Positions 1 through 11,351 of a stretch of DNA of 64,000 nucleotides are shown here, one piece after another. A program made the position numbers and the translations under genes. The DNA lies in NCBI GenBank assembly GCA_022575985.1, contig JAKSXM010000007.1, positions 26,972,501 through 27,036,500 of the forward strand. Direction: 5' to 3'. Source of the stretch: Anagrus nilaparvatae. Its lineage: Eukaryota; Arthropoda; Insecta; Hymenoptera; Mymaridae. Within the stretch, counting starts at the first letter, position 1. Each line of letters opens with the position of its first letter. A model generated the notes under the pieces. It was not told where the DNA came from. It did no database searches and worked only from the letters and a program-made list of their open reading frames with translations.

Positions 1-135
1 AGCCCAAAATTTCTAAGGTCAAAAAACAACTTAATTTAATTCATACGTAACAATATCATAGAAAGCATGAATTAATCTATTTTTATCAAATTTATAAATT
101 ATATTCCAAGGCCTAAGGTGTTTTTAATTTTTTTG

Positions 136-171
136 TATATAAAGAACTTGAGAATCTTAGTTTTTACAGTT
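136..171 (+). promoter_or_regulatory. TATA box and initiator of VWD-C8 gene 1
   Basis: TATATAAAG lies at 136-144 and an ACAGTT initiator-like site at 166-171, with the presumed +1 A at 168, about 32 bases downstream of the first T. The surrounding 120 bp up to the ATG is almost identical in the paralogue at 9240-9375, so the core promoter was part of the duplication. Spacing fits an arthropod RNA polymerase II core promoter. The exact start site is inferred. Confidence 0.65.
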
Positions 172-208
172 TGAATTTTATTTTTGAATTAACCATTTAA
201 TTTTAAAA

Positions 209-2364
209 ATGATTTCGAAATTCGCAGTTACATTATGTTTAGTTCTTTTAAACTTAAATAATTTATTGGCTCAACAACTGGAGGGGTAAACTATTGGGTT
301 TTATTTTAAATAATTACTTAATTATATAATATTTATATATTTAATTATACGTATTTTCCGTTGATTAAAATATTTTTTCTTCCTAGCGGGCCGAAAACAC
401 TTTATTCGCCCCACAACGATATCGAAAAAAACGCGTTTTCACCCCACTGAGAAAGAAAAATTTCGTTTTGTCCATGGGAACAAAAAAAAATACCCCAGAT
501 CGCAGTTTACCAACGCTAATTAACGTGCGATCTGGGACATTCTTTTTTTTTTGCTCCCTTGGTTAAAAATGTACTATATTTTCATTTCAAAAAAGATTCA
601 GTTTGAGCTACAAAATAAGTTGCATGGAGTTTCGTTAAGTTGAATAGAGTTTAAAATTTCTTAAGAAATCGTTAAGAAAATGAAGCTAAAATTACCCTTA
701 AAAACGTAATACTATCTTATTAATTTAAAATTAAGAATGAATCTCAACTCATTTAAAATTTTTTCTTGTTTAAGGGTTGAAATCGAATTTGTAAACGTTA
801 TTAAATAAAAAATTACTTTTTAAGTGCTCAAAATTTTTAATCTTTAAACACTATGAAAATTTCAGCTTAGGTATTTACTATTGTTTTAATATATTTATTA
901 AATGATAATATCATTTTAAAAATTTCAAAACAACTTACTATTACACTAGCAAATATTTGCACAAAAATTTTTACAGTGATATAATTCGGTTATTAATAAT
1001 GAAATTTCGTTAGATGTCATGGTCAATTATTTTTTAATTATTTTAACATTTAAAATGTGGTTAAAACTGTTTTAAACAGGTCATTAATTGGCGAATCTAC
1101 CCTATTAATGAAGTCTGTAATTTTTAATTATTTTTATATTTTTTAAATTTTTACTTTTGTCATTTATTCAGGAGTCAAAATACTGCAGCCAAAGACGATG
1201 CAGTAAAAAGTGAACTAGAAAAACGTAAGTAATTGATTAAATTTATTCTTACAAAAAAAGTAAATAGGTAATAAGTTGAATAAATATAAAAAACTAATAA
1301 TATTTACTAATTATTCTTATATTTAAACAAGAGATTACCTCAAAATATATTAATTAAACGACTATTTGTACAATTACTCATAAAAATTAGGTTTTAAAAT
1401 AATAAAATGAATAAAATAAAAATAAAATTAAAATCTAATAAAAAATATACTAATTTAATTTTTTTTATAGCTGGAAAAGAGTACAGTTGTGTTTCTTGGG
1501 CATATTTTAATTACAAAACATTCGATGGAAAAGTATTCAAAGCCTCATTCCATTGTTCTTATTATTTATTCAAAGATACTCGTGAAGACTCATTATCGAT
1601 AGTCACTAAATCTGCTGCATGTGATGAATCAGAAGAAGAATGTCACAGAATTATTACCCTGAATTATCACAATTTTCAATATATATTTACGCAAGATGAT
1701 AATGGAAAGCCCACTTTGAAGACAAACAGTGATTTGAAACTAAACCAAACATTACTTGGTATTACTATCAGAGAATCAGATGATTACTTGTCTGTTTCAT
1801 TGGATAACTTAGGAATTAAAATGAAATGGGATGGCAAATATTATTTTGAACTAACAGTACCTGACAGTTATTGGGGTAAAACTGAGGGACTTTGTGGTAC
1901 ATTGAATGGAAATCCTACAGATGATTTGCCTACAGCTCCATCAGGAAATCCTTCGAAAATAGTAGAGAAAATTATTTCTTTTAAATATACTATCGGTAAT
2001 CTTTAAAAAAAATTACATATTTTAAACAATATTATTTTTTTAAAAATCATAAAAATTATACTAAAAATTTGTTTAAGACGAGAAATGTTTTGGCTTGGAC
2101 TATCCATTTACAGCATGCAAAAATAATTTAGCAATGCTAGGAGCAGTACACTGCATTAAATTATTTTCTAATGAAAATTTTAAGGGATGTAAAGAACTTT
2201 CATCGTTCAAAATATTCAGAATCGCTTGCGTATTACAGTATTGTAGGTATCCAGATTCCGAAAAATACATCCAACAGACACTAGATATTTTTACCAAAAA
2301 TTGTATTGAGCAAGGAAAAATGTTGCCGCATTTTACAAATAATAAAGACAATGCATCTTTTTAA
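209..2364 (+). CDS. Secreted VWD-C8 domain protein, paralogue 1 (four exons)
   Basis: Predicted spliced gene with exons 209-285, 1172-1224, 1471-1995 and 2078-2364, giving 313 aa. All introns are GT-AG and phases match, although the last acceptor is a weak AAG. Residues 1-21 form a signal peptide ending in NNLLA. Residues 22-44 are a short charged linker. Residues about 48-200 are a von Willebrand type D domain, with YKTFDGK near the start and GLCGTLNGN at 183-191 followed by Asp-Asp, the classic VWD end motif. Residues 222-300 are a C8-like cysteine module. VWD-C8 units normally occur in huge mucins and hemolectins, so a stand-alone 313-aa secreted version is unusual. The eighth C8 cysteine present in the paralogue is absent here (LPHFTNN versus LHCTNN). 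The ATG follows a conserved 5' leader and opens the signal peptide. Function is unknown; an extracellular adhesive, clotting, venom or salivary role is possible. Confidence 0.82.
377..575. mobile_element. 199-bp insertion with hairpin in intron 1 of VWD-C8 gene 1
   Basis: The paralogous intron near 9540 lacks this segment. Here it is flanked by ATATTTT at 370-376 and 576-582, which looks like a 7-bp target duplication. Inside, a stretch at about 476-508 (GGGAAC, A-run, CCCAGATCGCA) pairs with its reverse complement at about 528-562, making a hairpin of roughly 33-bp arms. No terminal inverted repeat is visible at the insertion edges, so the class is open. Confidence 0.5.
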
Positions 2365-2664
2365 TGTAAGGTTTCAATGACTTTTTTCTTATATTTTAAA
2401 AACTTTAAATTGTGTTTATTAGATTTTTTTTCTAGACAATTTTTGAAGAACTAATTAAGTTTTGGACCAGAAACTAATATTTCCTGAAATATGTTGTCAA
2501 ATCAGCTACATACTACATGAAATATCTTAATTGTATCAGTTTAATTATTTTAAATTCTTTAAATTTGTATATTTATTTTGTATAATTTGTGTTTGTATTT
2601 TATATCATTTAAATAAATAATTTTTAAATTCAAAAATTTTTTTCTGATTGAAAAACTACTTTAC
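2365..2664 (+). other. 3' UTR and poly(A) region of VWD-C8 gene 1
   Basis: Sequence after the stop is conserved with the 3' UTR of the paralogue, which resumes at 22542 after an inserted element, for about 220 bp. A TAAATAAATAA stretch near 2610 is the likely poly(A) signal. The last 67 bp (2598-2664) reappear at 8462-8528 upstream of gene 2. Confidence 0.55.
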
Positions 2665-3172
2665 ATCGGAACTAAAAATGGTAATATTTTTAAATCTCTA
2701 TCCTACAGATTCAAATGTCTTTGGAATGGTATTTCCAAAGATTACCAGAATCTGATGAATGATAGAAACGCTCTAAAGTCTAGATTACAAATCATGTACA
2801 GTGTAAATTATTGCTTAATACTTTTTGATCTAGGTTTTCTTCTATACTTAATAATTTAAATTAAATTGTAAATTGATTGTTTATTTTATTTTATGTAGAG
2901 GACAATGTTAAATTTTGCTTTTTTGGTAACTTGAAATTGTATTTAATATTTAGCTTCTAACATTCACTTCTAAATTACATAACGAAAGATGTACTGGAAT
3001 ATATAAAATATAAGAATCTAATTGAACCTGTTATATGTTTATTTATAGCTTTTAAATTCTAAAAATTTTAACTTTCATAGTTTTAGTTTCAAAGTACAAC
3101 TATAAATGTATGTTTATAATAATTACTTGACAAATCAAATTGTAAATATTTATAAATATAAAGGGTAGTATA
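2665..3172. other. Intergenic, nothing recognised
   Basis: AT-rich sequence with no open frame, repeat family or RNA gene that I recognise. Around 2705-2760 the base composition is slightly higher, but no exon can be supported. Confidence 0.5.
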
Positions 3173-3271
3173 TGTGCATTTTTATGAGAAAATACGTTTT
3201 ATGAGCACCAAAAATGAAAAAAAAAAATGACGATGCCGCAACTTCCACCATGATTTTCTGGTAGTTTGGAC

Positions 3272-3496
3272 TAGGGGTATGCGGTTACCTGAAAGTCGGG
3301 TTGGGTACCCGAAATTTCGGTCTTTTTTGTCAAATTTTTGCAAATCAGATTTTCTGTGAAGCCCGAAACTTCTAGGTCTGTATTTATATTTTTGAATAAA
3401 AAGCTTCCATGGATACCCTAAGTTTGATTCAACTCGAAGCAAAAAACCCGAAATTTTGAGTACCCGACCCGACTTTCGGGTAACCGCACACCCCTT
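3272..3496. mobile_element. hAT-type MITE nested in FB1
   Basis: 225-bp element with terminal inverted repeats TAGGGGTATGCGGTTACC and the matching AACCGCACACCCCTT. It is flanked by a perfect 8-bp duplication GTTTGGAC at 3264-3271 and 3497-3504. TAGGGG-type ends plus 8-bp duplications are typical of hAT elements. Non-autonomous. The subterminal sequence repeats GGGTACCCG-like motifs. Confidence 0.85.
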
Positions 3497-3510
3497 GTTT
3501 GGACCCTATA

Positions 3511-3994
3511 GAATCCAAAAAAAATACGTGAACACAAAATCGGCGATGGATGCCAAAAAGATTTTGCCACTTTTATGTCAAAAGCCGCTTTTTTCGTGTA
3601 AATAAAATTACAAAAATAGATAAAAAATCTGATTGTCAGAGAAAAACCACTCAAGAAGAAAAAAAAACTTTTTACGATGAAATTTAGCCAAGTTTTCGTC
3701 AATTTAAGATTTTACTCAAATTTGCCTTAAAAAGATATTGAAAAAATTGTGTGAATCCAAAAAAAAAACGTGAACACAAAATCGGCGATGAATACCAAAA
3801 AGATTTTGCCACTTTTATGTCAAAAGCCGCTTTTTTCGTGTAAATAAAATTACAAAAATAGATAAAAAATCTGATTGTCAGAGAAAAACCACTCCAGAAG
3901 AAAAAAAAACTTTTTACGATGAAATTTAGCCAAGTTATCGTCAATTTAAGATTTTACTCAAATTTGCCTTAAAAAGATATTGAAAAAATTGTGC
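3511..3994. repeat. 242-bp tandem duplication inside FB1
   Basis: Two nearly identical copies begin with GAATCCAAAAAAAA at 3511 and 3753. Each contains the block GCCAAAAAGATTTTGCCAC and ends near GATATTGAAAAAATTGTG. It explains the near-duplicate reading frames on the minus strand. Confidence 0.85.
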
Positions 3995-4669
3995 TTCTGA
4001 ACTTAAAATATGAAAAAATATGAAAGAAAAAAATCATTTTTATTGACAAAATTTTAATTTTTAGGTCAGAGAGCTTTGAAAACTGTAAGTAGCAAAATTT
4101 ATTTAACACAGATTTTCATTGGTTTCTGACCTAAAAATAAATAAAAATTTTGTCAATAAAAATGATTTCTTTCTTAAAAAAATAAATACTCAGGGAAAAA
4201 GGAAACGATTTAAAAAAAAATAAGAATTTTACCATAATAATCAAGCAAATAATACATATTGTAAGTTACTTTTTTCAATATCTTTTTTAAAACAAATTTG
4301 AGTAAAATCTTAAATTATCAATAACTTGGCTAAATTTCATCGTAAAAAGAAAAGTTTTTTTTTTCTGGAGTGGTTTCTCACTGGAAATCAGATTTTTTTA
4401 TTTATTTTTTGTAATTTTATTTACATAAAAAGTTATTTTGATATTTTTGGGGAGCTCAGATACGAAAAACACGGCTTTTGACATAAAAGGGGCAAAATCT
4501 TTTAAGCATCTATCACCGATTTGGTGTTCACGTTTTTTTTGCATTGTATAGGGTCCAAACTACCAGAATATCATGGTGGTAGTCATGGCCTCGTCAATTT
4601 TTTTTTTAAATTTTTGGTGCTGATAAAATGTACTTTCTCGTAGAAATGCACAAATACGAAAATAAATAA

Positions 4670-6393
4670 GAGTCTTTCTTTTCCAAAACAGCAATGGTGG
4701 GCAGGTAGGGTCATCGGATCGGCCTCAAATTTTCCCCATGTTTTTATAACATAAAGGTAGCAAAATCCTGAAATTTTCAGCCTTCTAGGTCTTAAACAGC
4801 CCGAGTTATGGCCAATCAAACTCATTAGGCGGCTCTCGACCGGCGTTAGTGCTTTTCGGGAAAATGGTTAAAAATCATAAATATAAGCTTGAAAAAAAAT
4901 TCTGAAACAGTATATATGTTGGGAAACCTTCAGTAAATCCATTTCTGCCATTATTTTTTTGGAAAAACCCCGGGAAATTCCGGAAAATGGGAAAATGCGT
5001 TTTAAGAAAAATCGCAATATCTCATTTGCCGCCATTTTTTATTGAAAATTTTTTTTTCAAAATTTTTTTCAACCGAAATCCCATCGATCTGTATGAAAAA
5101 AAATTTTGATTTCGGCCATTAAGGTCGATTTTAGCCTGTTTTAGAATAATTTCACATTTTCAATACTTCTTTATTTAATTTTCCGTAAGGGGTTAAAATA
5201 ATTGACTTTTTTGCTTTCAGAATCGAATAGCCAGGGAAAAAGTAGTCCTAAATAAAAAAAAAATTGCTTTTTTCGATGAAAATTAATCGAGTTATGGTCA
5301 AGTAAAGATAGTATCACAAATTACCATTTTTATACTAATTCCAATTTTAGGGTCCATAACGACATTATAACTTGAAAAATGCATAACTCGCTTAAATTTT
5401 ATCGTAAAAAGAAAAGTTTAGGATTATTATCGAATATTTTTTCCTTGGCTATTCTTTTATGCAAGAAAAAAATTAGTTTAGTCAATAAAAAGTTTTTTTT
5501 TGGTCAAAAACTAATGTAACATGTTAAGGACTGTTTTTGATTATTATCATTTTTTATCAAAAAAAATAAATTTCTGTCAAGAAAATTAATTTTTTTATTG
5601 GATAAACGAATAGTCAAGGAAAAAATATTCGATAATAATCCTAAACTTTTCTTTTTACGATAAAATTTAAGCGAGTTATGCATTTTTCAAGTTATAATGT
5701 CGTTATGGACCCTAAAATTGGAATTAGTATAAAAATGGTAATTTGTGACACTATCTTTACTTGACCATAACTCGGTTAATTTTCATCAAAAAGAGCAATT
5801 TTTTTTTTATTTAGGACTACTTTTTCCCTGGCTATTCGATTCTGAAAGCAAAAAAGTCAATTATTTTAACCCCTTACGGAAAATTAAATAAAGAAGTATT
5901 GAAAATGTGAAATTATTCTAAAACAGGCTAAAATCGACCTTAATGGCCGGAATCAAAATTTTTTTTCATACAAATCGATGGGATTTCGTTTGAAAAAAAT
6001 TTTGAAAAAAAAATTAAAAAAAAAAAAATGGCGGCAAATGAGATATTGCGATTTTTCTTATAACGCATTTTCCCATTTTCCGGAATTTCCCGGGGTTTTT
6101 CCGAAAAAATAATGGCAGAAATGGATTTACTGAAGGTTTCCCAACATATATACTGTTTCAGAATTTTTTTTCAAGCTTATATTTATGATTTTTAACCATT
6201 TTCCAGAAAAGCACTAACGCCGGTCGAGAGCCGCCTAATGAGTTTGATTGGCCATAACTCGGGCTGTTTAAGACCTAGAAGGCTGAAAATTTCAGGATTT
6301 TCCTATCTTTATGTTATAAAAACATGGGAAAAATTTGAGGCCGATCCGATGACCCGACCTGCCCACCATTGCTGTTTTGGCAAAGAAAGACTC
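4670..6393. mobile_element. 1.7-kb palindromic foldback element FB2 (GAGTCTTTC termini)
   Basis: Almost the whole 1724 bp is one inverted repeat: GAGTCTTTCTTTTCC... at 4670 pairs with ...CAAAGAAAGACTC ending at 6393, including long matched tracts such as GGCCGATCCGATGACCC. It is flanked by ATAA at 4666-4669 and 6394-6397, a possible 4-bp target duplication, though this is weak in AT-rich DNA. The matching 'genes' at 4583-4825 minus and 6238-6576 plus are the two arms read outward, not proteins. No transposase is encoded. Confidence 0.85.
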
Positions 6394-6594
6394 ATAAAAA
6401 ATATTAAAAATTTTTTTTCTAATAAATTCTTTGTTTCTCCTAATTTGTTTGTCTGTTTGACTGTTTGTACCCTAATGACTCAAGAACCGCCGAACCAATT
6501 GGCATCAAACCGGTGTCAAAATAAAGAAAAAAAATCTGCGGATGACAGGGTGCCTGTGTTTCATCATGAGGCTTGAACCAATGAACGATTATAT

Positions 6595-6647
6595 TATATA
6601 TATATATATTATATTATATTATATAATATATATAACATTATATATAT
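6595..6647. repeat. (TA)n / TATAT tract flanking FB3
   Basis: Run of TA and ATATT units directly against the left end of FB3; a similar tract follows its right end at 7708-7752. Probably the target into which FB3 inserted, which hides the target duplication. Confidence 0.8.
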
Positions 6648-7707
6648 GGGCATATCCATTACTTTTCATACAAAAGTGTGCGCACCCATGACTCCGATCG
6701 GGCTCAAATTTTCAGGGGTGGTTTGAAGTAATAAAAAACTCAGCCAGCCAAAATTTCAGCCATTTTGCAGGACGGGTTGCCGAGATACAAGCTCTAAAAG
6801 GTCCAAAAATAGCTGTTTTTAGCCAATTTTCAAAAATTTACTGGGCTTCAAGGATTAGTCCAAAAAACATCCGGCTGGTCTCATTTTTTTCCTAGAACTT
6901 TCAACTTTTACCAAAAAAATTTTAAAAAAGTTTCATGGAGTTGATTTTTACTGGCATTGATTAACGTAAGTTTCATTTTATCGAAAAATGCTGATTTTTG
7001 AACTTAAATTGTGACTCAGCATCATTAGCTAAAGACTTCCGGTTGGTCTTATTAGGGACCGGAGATATAAGCAATTGAAAGTTTGCTGTTTCCGAAAATA
7101 TCGATTTTTTAACAACTTTAATCGTTTGCAAAATTTTTCTCTGAGCACTTTAAGAGCTGAAAATATCAGGAAAGCTTCTTTTGATATTAAAAAAAATTCC
7201 CTAAAAATTTGGGCGATGGTATTGGCTTCTGTTCGTAGATATAAGACTCTGAAAATGTGTAATAATTGGACCAATATTGGCCAATAATTGGTTAAGGGGT
7301 CAACCAAAAAATTTTTCTTCTTCAATATTCAAATAGCCAGGAAAAAATGAGTTAAAAAAAAAAATTTTTATTTTTGACCGAAAAATAAGCAAGTTATCAT
7401 CATTTTAAGATTTTTAAAAAAATTTTCCAAAAATCCCAGTTTTAGGGTCATTATACAGTATTCTAACTTGAAATAACGATAACTCACTTATTTTTCGGTC
7501 TAAAATAAAATTTTTTTTTTTTAAATTGTCGAGTTTTTTCCTGGCTATCCGAATATTTACAAAAAAGAAACTTTTTATATGCAAAAATTATTTTTTTTTG
7601 GCAAATTACTTTAGAACTTACTATTTTGTCAATGTATTAGGGTAGTTTTTCACCCAATCGGGGTCATGGGTGCGCACACTTTTGTATGAAAAGTAATGGA
7701 TATGCCC
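6648..7707. mobile_element. Foldback element FB3 (GGGCATATCC termini)
   Basis: GGGCATATCCATTACTTTTC at 6648 is the exact inverse of the right end finishing at 7707. Pairing extends through CATACAAAAGTGTGCGCACC and CATGACTCCGATCGGG with few mismatches. A second internal inverted repeat lies around 7340-7600, with core AAGCAAGTTATCATCATTTT. ORFs on both strands here are repeat arms. No transposase is encoded. Confidence 0.82.
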
Positions 7708-9239
7708 ATATATATATAATATAATATAATATTTTATATTATATTATATAAAAACGGTGTTAAAATAAAGAAAAAAAGTCTGTGGCACACATAGGCCATA
7801 GTTTCGCAACTCAGCTACCGTACTTTTGGAGATATTCAATTTAATTTTTTGAAAATTTGTTTAAAAAGTGAAATATCTGAAAAATGTGATAAAATTTTAC
7901 TGTCGAAATTGTTATTACTTTATCCGGCTCTAATTTATACGTATACAGTTAAATTTTTATTAATAAGCGACGTTTTTAAAAATAATTTCTTAGATGATTT
8001 TCGGTAAAAATAAGAATCCTGGAGACAAATTCAAGAAATTTTAGTATTCATAAAACGAAATAAATTTATAAATTATTAACTTTTTAGGTTATTAAAAAGA
8101 TTTTTTTTTATTTTCTACGAAAAGCTTTTTTAAACTAAAATAACAAATGCTACTATTATTCACTAAAAATTCAAAATTATTTTTAATTAACAAATTTGGT
8201 TAACCTTAACCAGAAACAGAAGTACATATGAGACACAGGAAGGGGGGGCTCCGCCAACTTTGGCTAGTATAATATAATTACAAGCTGTATAATTAAAGGA
8301 ATAAAACTGCCTTCGTGCAAAGAGAATTACAAAAGCTAATTTATTAAAACTAACATATTAAAACTTTTAAAAAATAATTGATTTAAAAAAAAGACTTTAA
8401 AAAAATATTTTTAAGCAAATTAGACATAGATCGCAATTTTTTACTTTCTAAACTCTTTTTTTTATATATAATTTAAATAAATAATTTTTTAATTCATAAA
8501 TTTTTTCTTATTGAAAAACTACTTTACATGTTTTCATTTCCAGATTTTTGGATGGAATATGTTGGCTAAATAATGTTGGCTAAATTTTTTCCAGTTGTTA
8601 AATACATGATTTCTTGCAAAGCTGGGAAAACTAGAATGCTTGTAATGTGTTCAGTGCATGTAAAACTCAGGCCATGCCAAATATTGGTCAATATCAAAAA
8701 AATTAATTTATTCATTTAAAATTTTATACTTATACTTAAAAGTTTTTCTAAACATTTTTACAGTACATTAATTTATGAATGTAATTAAAATTATTTTTAA
8801 TCTTTTTTTAACATATATACATATTAATAATTTTAATCTTACTTTTATACAAATAACGCTACTTGTAAGTAATAAAAGTATAATGCGAGTATTTTAAATA
8901 AACAAATAAATTTATTTGTTTAATTAAATAATTTTAATTTGAAGGTAAGTAAAAACTCCATAAGATAAATAAATTTGCATTCACAAACATTCGACAGGGG
9001 TGTTTTAAGGTATCGAAAAATAGGAGTTTCTTATAAAAGAATCTAAAGTGATTTCTAATAAAAAGTAATTTTTAGCCTAAATTAACATTAATTTTGGCAA
9101 TACGAGAATTGTAGTATTGTAGTATTGTAGTATTGTAGTATTCTTAGAATGATTTAAAAAATTGTGAAAACCCTATATTATTAAAATTTTCCATTTTGTG
9201 ATAAAAAATATTATTCTTTAAAATCATAGATAGCCATTA
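7708..9239. other. Intergenic between FB3 and VWD-C8 gene 2
   Basis: Contains a TA tract (7708-7752) and a block AACGGTGTTAAAATAAAG (7753) that echoes ACCGGTGTCAAAATAAAG at 6510 on the other side of FB3. It also has a GC-rich patch near 8240-8272 (GGGGGGGCTCCGCCAAC), a copy of the gene 1 3' flank at 8462-8528, and a short array of GTAGTATT units at 9109-9141. No coding sequence is supported. Confidence 0.5.
8462..8528 (+). repeat. Duplicate of the 3' end of VWD-C8 gene 1
   Basis: About 67 bp, including TTTAAATAAATAATTTTT and ATTGAAAAACTACTTTACAT, match 2598-2664 at close to 90%. It lies upstream of gene 2, where a preceding gene's 3' end would be expected in a tandem array. Confidence 0.6.
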
Positions 9240-9302
9240 AATTATTTTTTATCAAATTTATAAATTATATGTCAAGGTTTCAAGTGTTTTCAATTATTTT
9301 TG

Positions 9303-9338
9303 TATATAAAGAACTTGAGAACCTTAGTTTTTACAATT
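9303..9338 (+). promoter_or_regulatory. TATA box and initiator of VWD-C8 gene 2
   Basis: TATATAAAG at 9303-9311, with ACAATT around 9334-9339 in place of the ACAGTT initiator of gene 1. Flanks are otherwise almost identical to gene 1. The G-to-A change in the initiator is the main difference visible in the core promoter. Confidence 0.6.
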
Positions 9339-9375
9339 TGAATTTTATTTTTGAATTAACCATTTAATTTTAAAA

Positions 9376-11301
9376 ATGATTTCGAAATTCACAGTTACAT
9401 TATGTTTAGTTCTTTTAAACTTAAATAATTTATTGGCTCAACAAATGGAGGGGTAAACTATTAAGTTTTATTTTAAATAATTACTTTGAACATAGATAAT
9501 ATTTATATATTTAACTATACATATTTTCCGTTAATTAAAATATTTTATTTTCATTTTAAAAAAGATTTAGTTTAAGCTATAAATTAAGTTGCAAAGAGTT
9601 TCAAATTTTTTGAGAAATCATTAAGAAAATGAAGCTAAAATTACTCTTAAAAACGTAATATTATATTATTAATTTAAAAGTAGGAATGTAATTATGATGT
9701 ATTATAGAATTGAATGATCAATAATGGAACCAATGTTGCCTTAAAAAATAAACTTTATTTTCTTTATCGTTTCGGTTGCTTTAAGCAACCCTTATCAAGA
9801 ACAAAAACTTTATTTTCTAACACATAACCTAATAATACTATTAAATTTTCATATAAATTATTTACAATTATTGTCATAAACTTAAAGAAAATTATTCAAT
9901 TTAATATACATTTTTATTTTATTACAGACTCCAAATGGAGTCTGTAATTTTTAATTATTTTTTTATTTTTAAAATTTTTTACTTTTGTCATTTATTCAGG
10001 AGTCAAAATATTGCAGCCAAAGACGACGCAGTAAAAAGTGAACTAGAAAAACGTAAGTACTAGTAGCGTAAATTTAATTTTACAAAAAAAAAAATAAATT
10101 AATAAATAAATATAAAAAACTAATAATACTTATATCACTAATTATTATTATATTTAAACAAGAAAGTTATCGAAATATATCATTTTATACAACTGTTTAA
10201 ACTCCAGCTCAATATCGAAATGAGTACTCTACCCAGCACTATCGAATCTCTGCTCTTTCCTCACCTGTTCCGACCTTGCCAGCTGTTATAAATACTACTC
10301 AACGAAAACCAGCATCTGGTCAACCTTATTCGCCTAAACCTCTACTTAAAGTTAACAATGCTAATAACTTTAATAAACAGGAACTTCACGAGGTCTTCAC
10401 ATACAATTTCAACTCCTTGAGAGAGGATTATTACCATTTGAACAATACCCAAAAAATTCAACACCAAGATTCAGTTAACTTCTTCAATGTCATCAAAGGT
10501 CAGGGTGCAATTATTCAGGCCCAAGGTGAAAAAATTGAGGATCTCACCAGGCAAATACAGTCTCTAAAGTCGAAACTCTCTTCTGATATAATGGTTTCTG
10601 GTCTTGAAATCACAGATTCCAGTACTGATCTTAGGCGAATGATTGTTACTTTGGCCAATTATCTCAAGGTCAAGGTCACCAGCCAAGACATCAGGAAAGC
10701 CAGATTGGTAAACATTACTCGTAATTCATCACTAGTACATGTAACTTTCTATTCTCCAGCCCATGGTCTCCAGATATTGGATAGTAAAAGAACTTTTGGC
10801 AAAATAACTAATTCTAATGTTTTTAACGATTCACTATCCAATAGCCAAATTTTTATTAGCAAGCTTTTACCTCAACATATCCATAAATTATTGATAGCCG
10901 CCAAACAAGTACGACAAAATTGCGGTTTTTTCAAAGTTTGGCAGAAAAACGGTCGGGTACTAATTCAGGTTAACTCTCAAGATAGGGCGATAGTTATAAA
11001 TAATAACAATGATCTCTTAGATCTTATAAATTCAATTTCATCTAACAACATGCAATGTAGTCAGACATCTACCCAGCAGTTGCTGCAGTCACAGCAGTTC
11101 CAGCCTATTCAACAACAGTTTCAAAAACAATTTTGTCAAAATCAACCTAATCAACAATTCTACCATCTTCCATGTCAACATCCTTCTCACCAACCACTCT
11201 TTCAAACCGCACAATCAAATCGTATTTATCATCAGTGCCTGCCAACAACAACACAACAACAGTTTAATAAGCAAGCAAGTAATAATAATAATAATAATAA
11301 T

Positions 11302-11351
<50 letters not shown>

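Larger units (their letters stand above)
3173..4652. mobile_element. Long foldback element FB1 (TGTGCATTT termini)
   Basis: The left end (TGTGCATTTTTATGAGAAA...) is the inverted, diverged copy of the right end (...TTTCTCGTAGAAATGCACA), and complementarity continues through AGCACCAAAAAT and ACCACCATGAT into the arms. The left arm is expanded by a nested hAT MITE (3272-3496) and by a 242-bp direct duplication (unit starts 3511 and 3753). The arms carry a core resembling AAATTTAGCCAAGTTAT. No clear target duplication is seen. No transposase is encoded; the short minus-strand ORFs here come from the repeat. A relative sits in intron 5 of the protease-homologue gene at 52790. Confidence 0.75.

Noticed and set aside
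4583..6576. Nearly identical 80-112-codon frames on opposite strands beginning MSLIGHNSGCLRPRRLKISG
   Set aside because: They are the two arms of palindrome FB2 read outward; there is no promoter, splice structure or protein family.
8240..8275. GGGGGGGCTCCGCCAACTTTGGCTAGTA as a Helitron-like 3' end
   Set aside because: A small stem and CTAG are present, but no 5' TC end or AT target context could be fixed, so the evidence is insufficient.
9774..9791. GC hairpin followed by T-poor sequence as a terminator or microRNA
   Set aside because: Too short for a pre-miRNA, and rho-type terminators do not apply to this eukaryotic context; better seen as a transposon fragment.
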